Below, piece by piece: positions 24,860 through 32,391 of a stretch of DNA of 64,000 nt. Made by a program: the position numbers and the translations under genes. How positions within the stretch are numbered: position 1 is the first letter of the stretch; the number at the start of each line of letters is the position of its first letter. Source of the stretch: an uncultured Acidobacteriota bacterium (GTDB lineage Bacteria > Acidobacteriota > CAIWXX01); contig CAIWXX010000051.1 of assembly GCA_903916735.1 (NCBI GenBank), positions 1 to 64,000 on the forward strand, in the 5' to 3' direction. The notes beneath the pieces are model-generated. The model saw nothing but the letters and a program-made list of their open reading frames with translations. It searched no databases and had not been told where the DNA came from.

Positions 24860-26896
24860 TCACCTGCCGGGCTTGAAAGTGAACGTCGGCAAGGTGAACC
24901 AGACTTTCACATGTTTGCCGGCTTTAACTGGTATTGTAAACTTGTATTTACGAGCAGCTTCCACAGCCGATTCATCAAATCCGAATTTTGATTTACTTGA
25001 TTTAACAATTTTGGTATCGATGACCTCCCCGGTTTCAGAGACGAGGACGCTGACGGACACAGTTCCGCTGGCGTTTATTCTCTGAGCAATGAGCGGGTAC
25101 AATGGATTGGCCGATCTGGTGATGGTCGGCTTTGTGTCGAGGGAATCCATGGGGCAGATCTGTCCTTCCTTGATCTGGCTGAGCTGTTGTTCACTTTCTT
25201 TTTGAGCTTGAAGTTCGGCCGCTTTCTTGGCAGCTTCGTCATCCGCTTTCTTCTTCTCTTCAGCGATCCTCGCGGCATCAGCGGCTGCCTGGGCCGCGGC
25301 GTCCTCTTGTCCCTTCTTCAGTGTCTCCTGTTCGGCCTGTCGCTGCCGGTCGGCTTCCTCCTGTTTCTTCTTCTCCTCCATCTTTTTTGCCAACTCGGTT
25401 GCCAGGCGATCCTGTTCTGCCTTAGATGCCGCCTTTTTCAGCGCATCCTCCTGCTGCTTCTTCAGGCTATCGAGCTCGGCGCCAATCCTGGCCTTATCTT
25501 CCTCCGCCTTTTTCGCCTGCTCTTCGAGCTCCTTCAGTCGTTTCTGTTGATCAGAAGACTGCTGCTGGTTGGCAGCAGCTGTCTGAGCGGCTCCAGTCCA
25601 TTTGGGCTTAAAGTACAGGAAATATGAACCGGCTGCCACCAGGATCGCAATGGCAGCAATGACGGCGATGAGTACCATCGGACTCTTTTTCTTTGGCTCC
25701 GCATAATCCTGCAAGAAGGTGATACTCGCTGAAGCCGAATCCGTTGCAGGACGAGCAGAGGGCCGATGTGATGGAGTGGGCATCGCTGAGGAGTCAGTCA
25801 CCGGAGATTTGGTTTCGATTTTTTCCTTTTCAGGATGAGTTTCTTTCTGCAAGACCTGTGTAATTGCCGTATCGAGAGGGCTCTTGGCGGGCGGCGGCGT
25901 GGCCGGCGCACTTGCCGGTTCCACAATATACTCCAGGAAGTTGATTTTTTTCTCCTCCTGAAGCTGCTTCATTTCATTCTCGATCTCTGTCCGGAAGGCC
26001 GTGTGCATGAAAAAGGCCAGATTGAAGGTGGACGGCGCGAAATCGCCTGAGAGCAAAAGGGCTTCGACCGCCTGTCGGACATCCTTGATGGTCGGAAACC
26101 TTCCAGCAGGACTCGGATTCAGGCATCTGAGGATGAAATCCGAAATGTTCGCCGGAATACGATCCTCATCTTGATAAGGCACCATCAAGCGGGAATCTTC
26201 CAGTCTCTGTTTGAAATCGATATCGCGATTTCCAGTGAAGAATGGATCACCGGTGAGCATACGAAAGAAGACCAGACCGAGAGCATAGATGTCGCTTCGT
26301 CTTTCAGGAGGCTTTCCATCGAGGAACTCGGGACTGAGATACGTTTCGATTTTCTTATACGCTTCTTTTCGCTCGTTCTGATATTTGCTGAGAACATTCG
26401 CGACGCTGAAGTTTTTAACTTTGACATCCCCTTCATATGTCAGCAGGATATCCACCGGCGAAAGAGCACCATGAATGAGCGGTCGATCGTCAATTTTGGC
26501 TGCATGTGCCGTTTCAAGAGCCGCGATGATCCGGCTGAGAATGTACAAGCTCTGATCCAGCGCCAGCGGGAAACCATCGCCCATCCGCGTGAAGACAATC
26601 CCCAGATCCTTGCCTTCGACAAATTCCCATGAAATAAAGTAGGCCCCCTCGATTTTCCCGCATCCATAGACACGAGTGATATTGGGGCTGTTCAGGTGAG
26701 CACAAGCCTTGAGCTCTTCGATGAGGCTTTTCACGAGACCAGTGTCATGTGTAATGTTGGGATTGATTTTGTTGAGGTAGACGAGTTTCTCGAAGCCGGC
26801 CTGACCCAACTTGGCGGCTCGATAAATCCTTCCCAGATAATCGCCGGAAACTTCTTCAAGCAGCACAAAAGAACCGAACTTTTCGAGCTTAGACAT
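24860..26896 (-). CDS. Membrane-bound pseudokinase with coiled coil and C-terminal TonB domain
   Basis: The 678-residue protein has a Hanks-kinase-like domain (~7-285), one transmembrane helix (407-428), an Ala/Lys/Glu-rich coiled coil (~450-580) and a TonB-type C-terminal domain (600-678: GTVSVSVLVSETGEV, DESAVEAARKYKF). All three catalytic landmarks are lost. The VAIK lysine position reads YLNKI (Asn 42), the HRD motif reads HGALSPVDIL (142-144), and DFG reads NFS (162-164). The fold landmarks PERRSDIYALGLVFFRMLTG remain. The protein should sense something inside the cell and reach the periplasm. No ExbB/ExbD or TonB-dependent receptor lies nearby. A consensus promoter precedes it. Confidence 0.88.
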   Translation of the reverse strand: MSKLEKFGSFVLLEEVSGDYLGRIYRAAKLGQAGFEKLVYLNKINPNITHDTGLVKSLIEELKACAHLNSPNITRVYGCGKIEGAYFISWEFVEGKDLGIVFTRMGDGFPLALDQSLYILSRIIAALETAHAAKIDDRPLIHGALSPVDILLTYEGDVKVKNFSVANVLSKYQNERKEAYKKIETYLSPEFLDGKPPERRSDIYALGLVFFRMLTGDPFFTGNRDIDFKQRLEDSRLMVPYQDEDRIPANISDFILRCLNPSPAGRFPTIKDVRQAVEALLLSGDFAPSTFNLAFFMHTAFRTEIENEMKQLQEEKKINFLEYIVEPASAPATPPPAKSPLDTAITQVLQKETHPEKEKIETKSPVTDSSAMPTPSHRPSARPATDSASASITFLQDYAEPKKKSPMVLIAVIAAIAILVAAGSYFLYFKPKWTGAAQTAAANQQQSSDQQKRLKELEEQAKKAEEDKARIGAELDSLKKQQEDALKKAASKAEQDRLATELAKKMEEKKKQEEADRQRQAEQETLKKGQEDAAAQAAADAARIAEEKKKADDEAAKKAAELQAQKESEQQLSQIKEGQICPMDSLDTKPTITRSANPLYPLIAQRINASGTVSVSVLVSETGEVIDTKIVKSSKSKFGFDESAVEAARKYKFTIPVKAGKHVKVWFTLPTFTFKPGR

Positions 26897-26925
26897 GTCG
26901 TTAAGACTCCAGAAACTTTTCGAGC

Positions 26926-26954
26926 TTTATAACATCCAGCCAGACCCATGTCAA
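26926..26954 (-). promoter_or_regulatory. Consensus sigma-70 promoter of the pseudokinase-TonB gene
   Basis: On the minus strand TTGACA (26954-26949), a 17-base spacer and TATAAA (26931-26926) match the consensus almost perfectly. The predicted start is ~23 bases before the ATG at 26896, leaving room for the GGAG Shine-Dalgarno sequence. The rest of 26897-27104 shows no gene. Confidence 0.7.
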
Positions 26955-27104
26955 GGAAGAGAGGATCATAGGCCGTACTGCACTAAGACGAATTCGATCC
27001 TGCAATGAGGGCGCATCCTTTTTCCATGTGAGAGATCTTCGCCTTTCGATTTCATCAGGCTCTCGTCCCCGTCCAGGCTCATTTTCGAAGGGAAGCAAAC
27101 CTTC

Positions 27105-27453
27105 TCATGCGCCAAAGGCCATCGGTTTGGACCTCCTCATCCTCATGTCAGCATACACTACAACAGCAATCAGGGCCAGAAATAAAACCCATGTCTGTTC
27201 CAGATCGTTTCGTTTTCGAGCCAACCGCATAGCGTTCTGTCCGGCACTCGCCGCATCGGTATATCGACCTTGCCGGCTTCTCAGCCGGGTCAGTCCCTGA
27301 TAAATCCGCACGAGGTTCCATTCATCAAGAGTCTTTGAAAAGTTTAACGATTCCCTGTTGCTCGAGCGAAAGAGCTGCTGAGAGAGCGGCCGAAACCAGG
27401 AGGACCCAGACAGGCAGGAATCCTCTGATGGCCGTCGTCCTCTCTCCGGTCAC
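27105..27453 (-). pseudogene. Small membrane protein gene with a frameshift, coupled to the GH57 gene
   Basis: A GTG at 27453 overlaps the GH57 stop (GTGA). It opens a frame with a convincing signal or anchor segment (GFLPVWVLLVSAALSAALSL) that stops at 27325. The next frame continues without a gap as a TPR-like helix pair (DEWNLVRIYQGLTRLRSRQG, then YTDAASAGQNAMRLARKRND) and ends with a transmembrane helix (TWVLFLALIAVVVYADMRMRR region). One base at about 27330 separates the halves. Joined, they make a ~115-residue protein with a helix at each end. This is either one sequencing error or a fresh mutation. The function is unknown. Confidence 0.6.
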
Positions 27454-29618
27454 ACTTCCCAATACTGGCTTTCGAAGGCTTCGTCGGGCACTGCTAGAGT
27501 TATGGACGAGCCGTCAGGCTGAGCGTCGAATACTTCTCTTCCCCGTTGCCATGAAATATAGAATTCCAGCTGATCACCACTCCGTAATCCGAGTTCCCGA
27601 AATGGAATCATCGCCTCGATGACCGTGTCCACCGCAAAGCAGCATGTTGAAACGGGCTGGTCTTCTCTGTAAAGCCGGGCTTCGGCCTCACCCGTCAATC
27701 GGCAGATCAGCTGATAACGGGCAGGGGCGAGAAAAATAAGATGCATTTCCATGCCGCTGGCGAAATATGAAGAGGCCCGGCTGACAGTATCGACTCTGAT
27801 GTAAAGATCTTCGAGATTGAATCCAAATCCAATGGACTGAGTGATGGCTCTGGTCTTGTGCATCGATGTGCCCCGCGTGACAACGCGGTACTCGCCTGCT
27901 CCCAGCCACTCGAAGTAACTTGTGATGCGCCCGTCAATTTTCGGCGTTATGAAACGAGTCGGAGCGGAGAGCGACGGCCCGCCCTTTCTCTTACGACCCG
28001 CAATGATGGAAACATGCAGATCGGGTGGAGCGGTCTCGCCTAAAATGGAATAAACATTCAGCAGATGCTTCCTGAAAAGCTGGTCAAATTCCCAATCATT
28101 TTCCGAACTGTGATCTTCTCCATACCACCAGAACCAGTCGCTGCCTTCTGCGATGTAAATCTCCTCCCAGGCGGCAGTGAGCCGGTGTTCGGGATCGCGT
28201 TCGGCCAGAAGGTCACGCGCGAGAGAAAGCATCTCCCAGGCCCGGCGGTCCTCTTCATGTCCGATCCAAATGTCGAAGTTATGATAGATCCATGAGCCGG
28301 GAGAGATCCGTTCAAGTGCCGCGCCAGGCATCTGTTCAACCGCCTGAGTGCAGGTGGCCGTGACTATCACTTTGGATTGCTGAATACCATCACAGATCCG
28401 TCTCAGGAACTCGCGGCCCCCTTTTTCGTAATATTCCCATGCATTTTCTCCATCCAGAATGATGGAAATCACCGGAGGCTGATTGCCCGTCCATGACTGC
28501 CCGATTGCTTCAATGCGGTTTTGGAAGTCGCGAGCGGCTTCTTTGGGACCCATCTTGCTGTAAGTAAATCCAAAAAGATCAGAAAGGATATGATCACGGA
28601 ACAGCAGGCCGATCGATTTATCAGCAAACTGCATCCGATAGGGTTTGTATAAAAGCCCGGGGTTGCCGAGTGAACCGTCGGGGCCGCGGCCAAGAGAGAT
28701 GCCCAGGCTTTGTTCCAAAATTTCCTCATCCGTTGCGGCCCACTTATAGCCTTCATCGGCCGCCATTTTGAGCGTATCCATGGATACGGAGCCCTCACTC
28801 GGCCAAAGACCTGTCGGGCTCCAGCCGAAGACTTTTTCGAAAAGCAATCGCCCTTCTCTCAACTGATGGACTGCATCTTCAGGATGACGGAAGGGGTCCT
28901 TGAGGAGCTTGGTACGATAGTTCGCTTCATGCGCGACGGTACTATCAATGAGAAGCGGAAGTATCGGGTGATAATAGGGCGTTGTGGATAGCTCCATCTG
29001 CCCTCGAGCAGCGGCATCCCGGTATGCTGGAATGATCTTTCCCAAAATTTCCCGCTCGACATCGGCGAGCTGCTTTTTATCTGCTTCAGAAAAGTTCTTT
29101 CCTCTCTGGATTAGATCGATAATTCGGGCATCTCCCTCGATATACTCTTCGTCCACCCATGCGAGTTTCTGCAAAACCTGCAGATCCAGAAAATCCTGTT
29201 TCGAAAAAATCCGCGCTGCTCGGCGAAGATGATCCTCCTCGACATTGAACCCTCGCTTCTCGAGAAGCGCATCGTATCTGGGATATCGTGAGATCATCGT
29301 CAACCGATTGGCCATGAAAAAATTTTTTAGAATATAGATACGGTCTTCCTCGGTGAGCTCCTCTGAGGACTTCAATGAGAGCGACTGAAATTTTTCATTC
29401 GCCGTTCCATGCTCGTAATCAAGCAGTTGCTGGATGAGGGATGGCACCAAGTTGAAGGTCATTTTGATATCGGGGAATTCCTTGAGCAGAGATGCCATGC
29501 CATAATAATCCTTCAGACCGTGCAGTCGAACCCATGGAAGCAGATAGCTTTTCTCGAAATGATCTAGATAAAGCGGTTGATGCATATGCCATAGGAAGAC
29601 AATAGTGATTTGACTCAT
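27450..29618 (-). CDS. Glycoside hydrolase family 57 (alpha-amylase/alpha-mannosidase superfamily)
   Basis: The 722-residue protein starts with the GH57 signature LWHMHQPLY (residues 9-17). Further family blocks are TFNLVPSLIQQLLDY, LWPSEGSVSMDTLKMAADEG with the likely catalytic Glu, and ISIILDGENAWEYYEKGGREF with the likely acid/base Asp. The C-terminal ~200 residues form a beta-rich domain seen in long GH57 proteins. The family includes 4-alpha-glucanotransferases, amylopullulanases and branching enzymes, so a role in cytoplasmic glycogen or alpha-glucan metabolism is likely. No signal peptide is seen. A small membrane-protein gene is coupled to its stop codon. Confidence 0.88.
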   Translation of the reverse strand: MSQITIVFLWHMHQPLYLDHFEKSYLLPWVRLHGLKDYYGMASLLKEFPDIKMTFNLVPSLIQQLLDYEHGTANEKFQSLSLKSSEELTEEDRIYILKNFFMANRLTMISRYPRYDALLEKRGFNVEEDHLRRAARIFSKQDFLDLQVLQKLAWVDEEYIEGDARIIDLIQRGKNFSEADKKQLADVEREILGKIIPAYRDAAARGQMELSTTPYYHPILPLLIDSTVAHEANYRTKLLKDPFRHPEDAVHQLREGRLLFEKVFGWSPTGLWPSEGSVSMDTLKMAADEGYKWAATDEEILEQSLGISLGRGPDGSLGNPGLLYKPYRMQFADKSIGLLFRDHILSDLFGFTYSKMGPKEAARDFQNRIEAIGQSWTGNQPPVISIILDGENAWEYYEKGGREFLRRICDGIQQSKVIVTATCTQAVEQMPGAALERISPGSWIYHNFDIWIGHEEDRRAWEMLSLARDLLAERDPEHRLTAAWEEIYIAEGSDWFWWYGEDHSSENDWEFDQLFRKHLLNVYSILGETAPPDLHVSIIAGRKRKGGPSLSAPTRFITPKIDGRITSYFEWLGAGEYRVVTRGTSMHKTRAITQSIGFGFNLEDLYIRVDTVSRASSYFASGMEMHLIFLAPARYQLICRLTGEAEARLYREDQPVSTCCFAVDTVIEAMIPFRELGLRSGDQLEFYISWQRGREVFDAQPDGSSITLAVPDEAFESQYWEV

Positions 29619-29741
29619 CTTGTCCGATCCCCAATCAGATCCATGATCAGTGCGTTTTTTAGATGCTTTTTAATGAACATTCCCTTTTTCTACCAGATTC
29701 CATCAAACCAGTCCAGAGCCAGGACAGTGACCCGGCATCCG

Positions 29742-29772
29742 ATCTGTGTTCATCTCTGTCCATCTGTGGGTT
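29742..29772. repeat. ATCTGTG-type 10-bp-period intergenic repeat
   Basis: Three ten-base units follow each other, beginning ATCTGTG, ATCTCTG and ATCTGTG. Repeats of this kind, with ATCTGTG units, recur in intergenic DNA of many uncultured bacteria as I recall. A related copy in the opposite sense lies at 37489-37508. Confidence 0.55.
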
Positions 29773-29830
29773 CAAAGTTATTTCCCTGCCATCAACAATT
29801 TTTTCGCCTACCCGAGGGTGTCTGGGATAC

Positions 29831-30057
29831 TTGACATCGGTCCGTATCCTTTTTTATCCCGGACATGGTTATAGTTGGATGCTGATACGGAGTCATTGTC
29901 TTATCTATGCTTCAATCCTATGGAACCTCACCATGAGGAGATTGAAGTCGAAAGAACAGGCATTAAATCCCTGGAAAAGGGGCAAGCTGTCGAATCCGAC
30001 ATCGAGAGCGGCCCCAAGGGACCGACCGCACGAAAAGCCACCATTCTACCTGAATAA
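29831..30057 (+). pseudogene. Decayed cold-shock protein (CspA family)
   Basis: From 29875 one frame ends with RTGIKSLEKGQAVESDIESG followed by PKGPTARKATILPE and a stop. This is the C-terminal half of a cold-shock domain (compare GFKSLxEGQxVxF, GPKGPxAxNV). Just upstream, in another frame, VRILFYPGHGYSWM (from 29840) matches VKWFNPxKGYGFI. The RNA-binding motifs are damaged: RNP1 reads HGYSW and RNP2 reads LSYLCF. A frameshift separates the halves. The layout is that of a 66-70-residue Csp gene that has decayed. Confidence 0.65.
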
Positions 30058-30341
30058 AATCCACTCGATTTCATCATTCGCGGCCTCCCCAGGGCTCTGC
30101 ATCCGACGGAGTCAGGTGGCAAGACGTCCGTGGTGCTTATCTGGAAATATGCCATTCGCAGCGAGGAGCATTGCGATGGAGCTCATTGTTTTCCGCCACT
30201 CCCTCTGAGAAGAGAACTCGTCCGGATCTCGATGACGTGAAGTCCGTTGCATGGAAAAGTGCAAGAGCGAGAGATTCAAGCGCACTATCTTGGTCCGGTT
30301 ATCTGGGGTTTCCAGAATTATCGATGAATCGGATGGATTTC

Positions 30342-30944
30342 TTACTTTCGCCCAACCGGCTTGGCTGTGAGTTGAACCTTGCCATCCTTGACTCCGAGGC
30401 GGAACTCGATATCGCCAGGCCCATATTTTGATGCAATTTTTTCATATTGTCCCTGAATCAGGTTCTGAAAGGATGGGAGAGAGAGTTTCGCAGCACCTTC
30501 GCCGGTCTGCGAGCGCATTTCGATGAACCGTTCGAAGAGCGCTCCCACGAGGCTGGTCTCGTTAGCAGATTGCAGAATACATCGGGAGCGGTCCGGGGCA
30601 GCCACTGGCGGCTCGGTCTTCCGGGCTGCCGCTTGTGGTCGATGAACAGGAGCGCCACCTGCAGCCAGCACGAGCCCCTCCTCCTTTGCCCTAAGAAGCC
30701 TTGCCCAAAGCTCGCAATAAGTATGAAACCGCGACATGAGTGTCTGGAAATAGAATCTCTGTCCTGAATTCAGCATGACCATATCGTTGAGTTGTCTGAT
30801 CAGAACCGCAATACGCTCTCGTTCGCGTTCAGGATTGAACTCCTTGGTAATTTTCACGACTCCAGCCAGAAATCGCTCATAGTCCAGCTTCAGCTTCGCT
30901 ATCGACTGGTTGAGATCGGTAAGAGCTTTTTCAATATCCAGCAT
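30342..30944 (-). CDS. Conserved hypothetical coiled-coil protein (MXAN_5187 C-terminal-like)
   Basis: The 200-residue soluble protein starts with a helical, charged segment (LNQSIAKLKLDYERFLAGVV, KEFNPERERERIAVLIRQL). It then has RFYFQTLMSRFHTYCELWAR, which resembles the conserved helix of proteins annotated MXAN_5187 C-terminal domain in myxobacteria. After a Pro/Ala-rich linker a second small domain follows (LPSFQNLIQGQYEKIASKYG, FRLGVKDGKVQLTAKPVG). No catalytic motif is seen. The assignment rests on memory of the family. It lies 58 bases downstream of the next gene on the same strand and is probably cotranscribed with it. Confidence 0.65.
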   Translation of the reverse strand: MLDIEKALTDLNQSIAKLKLDYERFLAGVVKITKEFNPERERERIAVLIRQLNDMVMLNSGQRFYFQTLMSRFHTYCELWARLLRAKEEGLVLAAGGAPVHRPQAAARKTEPPVAAPDRSRCILQSANETSLVGALFERFIEMRSQTGEGAAKLSLPSFQNLIQGQYEKIASKYGPGDIEFRLGVKDGKVQLTAKPVGRK

Positions 30945-31002
30945 ATCTCAAGATCGTTAGCCAAGCGATTCGGGTTTCCGAGTTCACCATCAGGGAGGCG
31001 TG

Positions 31003-31437
31003 CTATCGATGGAACCAGAACAGTGGCAACCAGAGATCCCGGGCGTAAGGGAGTGGGAGATCGTAAATGAGGACCTCGCTTTCGGGTAATGCGCCGGCGA
31101 TCTGGTAAAGATTAAAAAGCTCGGCTGCGTGCTCGATCTCGTATCGAGCATAATGCCGAAGATATCTCCCATTACCTTCCGCCCAGTACGTCGGAGCCGT
31201 TTGTGCGATAGTAACCGCCTTCTCATATCGTTCGAGGATATCCGGATCGGGCTTCGTTTCGCCATGGCTTTGTGGTGGACCGAAGACGAGCGTGGCACAC
31301 GGCCGAAGCTGAACCTGATCAGGATGGAGAATAAACGCGACCTTCTGCCCGAGAGTACGAATCTCGTCCTGGATTTCGCGCCGGATTTTTTCGCGATTCT
31401 CTGCCTCCGAACCATTCAATGCCTTTTCCTTCAGCAT
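31003..31437 (-). CDS. Hypothetical soluble protein
   Basis: I do not recognise this 144-residue protein. It begins with a charged helix (AENREKIRREIQDEIRTLGQ) and continues with mixed alpha/beta sequence (VAFILHPDQVQLRPCATLVF). It ends in a hydrophobic aromatic tail (YARDLWLPLFWFHR). No signal peptide or membrane helix is evident. Its support as a gene comes from a consensus promoter ending six bases before the ATG and from the colinear gene downstream. Confidence 0.6.
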   Translation of the reverse strand: MLKEKALNGSEAENREKIRREIQDEIRTLGQKVAFILHPDQVQLRPCATLVFGPPQSHGETKPDPDILERYEKAVTIAQTAPTYWAEGNGRYLRHYARYEIEHAAELFNLYQIAGALPESEVLIYDLPLPYARDLWLPLFWFHR

Positions 31438-31443
31438 GTTCGA

Positions 31444-31472
31444 AGAATAGTGAAATCAGCTCGGACTGTCAA
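31444..31472 (-). promoter_or_regulatory. Consensus promoter giving a leaderless mRNA
   Basis: On the minus strand a perfect TTGACA (31472-31467), a 17-base spacer and TATTCT (31449-31444) are followed by six bases and then the ATG at 31437. Transcription should begin at or next to the start codon. No Shine-Dalgarno sequence could fit. This is the clearest leaderless arrangement in the window. Confidence 0.7.
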
Positions 31473-31635
31473 TGTCGCTGGGACTCCGGTTTCAGCGCAA
31501 TAGGTTTGAAATTGAGCAAGCGTGTTGCATTGACAAAGAGTTCATGGGTTTTCGCTCCGAGGCGCCGATGCGAATCTCTCAAACACCTGCCCCGAACAAT
31601 CAATTTCGACACGTGGGATCCTTTCTGGTCAACGA

Positions 31636-32391
31636 CTACTTCTTCGCCGGCAGAGGATCCATCACACAGCGGAATCCGACCCAGTAGATCATGGAAAAAG
31701 GCTTTGTTGTTCCGCGCTGGGTCAGGCGACATCCTTTGCTCTCGGTCATATAAGAGCCACCTCGGAGCATCACTCGATCACGCCGATCCAGGGGGAGCAC
31801 GGACTGGTCGACGGTTTTGTCCAAGGGGTATGGGTTGAACGGCGATGCTGTGAGCTCTGTGACATTGCCGGCCATATCAAAAACCCCATAAGGACTGACA
31901 TCCTCAGGATAGAATCCGACAACCGTCGTCGCTTTCCGATCTTCTTCGATGGAATTGCATTTTTTGGGTTGAAATGCCGGGCCCCATGGGTAACGAAGTT
32001 CTTTGGAACTGCGAGCGGCTTTTTCCCATTCAGCTTCAGTCGGGAGGCGCTTGCCTGCCCATTTCGCATAAGCCGTGCAGTCAAAATAAGTGAGAGATTG
32101 AACAGGGTGGTTTTCGAGACCGGCTCCAGCGTATTTCTGCCAGTCGCCATTCGCTTTATACCCGGTGGCTTTTACGAACTGGTCGTAAAGTGCGTTCGTC
32201 ACTTCATATTTATCGATGTAGTAAGCGGGCAGATTCAGTTCATGGATCGGCTGTTCCACCTTAAAATCATCGCTTCCCATACGAAAAGCCCCGGCCGGTA
32301 CGAGAACCATTTGTGCTCCATCAATGGGACTGATGATTGTCGTCGGCAAGCCGCTTGACGAGATGAAAAGAAACAGGAACGCCAAGATCAT
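31636..32391 (-). CDS. Exported formylglycine-generating-enzyme-like (SUMF1/EgtB/PvdO) protein
   Basis: The 251-residue protein has a short signal peptide (MILAFLFLFISSSGLP). It is then almost entirely an FGE-sulfatase domain: MVLVPAGAFRMGS, YYIDKYEVTNALYDQFV, CTAYAKWAGKRLPTEAEWEK, GVFDMAGNVTEL, VMLRGGSYM and GFRCVMD. Most members with this short form are not true formylglycine-generating enzymes but C-type-lectin-like modules with varied roles, so no reaction is claimed. Its start overlaps the pfkA stop by four bases, implying translational coupling to a metabolically unrelated gene. Confidence 0.85.
   Translation of the reverse strand: MILAFLFLFISSSGLPTTIISPIDGAQMVLVPAGAFRMGSDDFKVEQPIHELNLPAYYIDKYEVTNALYDQFVKATGYKANGDWQKYAGAGLENHPVQSLTYFDCTAYAKWAGKRLPTEAEWEKAARSSKELRYPWGPAFQPKKCNSIEEDRKATTVVGFYPEDVSPYGVFDMAGNVTELTASPFNPYPLDKTVDQSVLPLDRRDRVMLRGGSYMTESKGCRLTQRGTTKPFSMIYWVGFRCVMDPLPAKK

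Larger units (their letters stand above)
29619..30341. other. Interval with a dispersed-type repeat and a decayed gene
   Basis: No intact gene is supported here. It holds a three-unit 10-bp-period repeat (29742-29772) and remains of a cold-shock gene (29831-30057). A 181-codon plus-strand frame (29663-30208) has no family match over its length; only its part at 29840-29880 corresponds to the decayed gene. From 30058 to 30341 I see nothing. Confidence 0.55.

Noticed and set aside
27325-27335. Programmed +1 frameshift (RF2-like) in the gene behind GH57
   Set aside because: The stop context TCT TGA lacks the CTT TGA C slip sequence and upstream Shine-Dalgarno stimulator, so a mutation or error is simpler.
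29663-30208. A 181-codon plus frame in the intergenic region
   Set aside because: It shows no coherent fold or motif; only a short part matches the decayed cold-shock gene.
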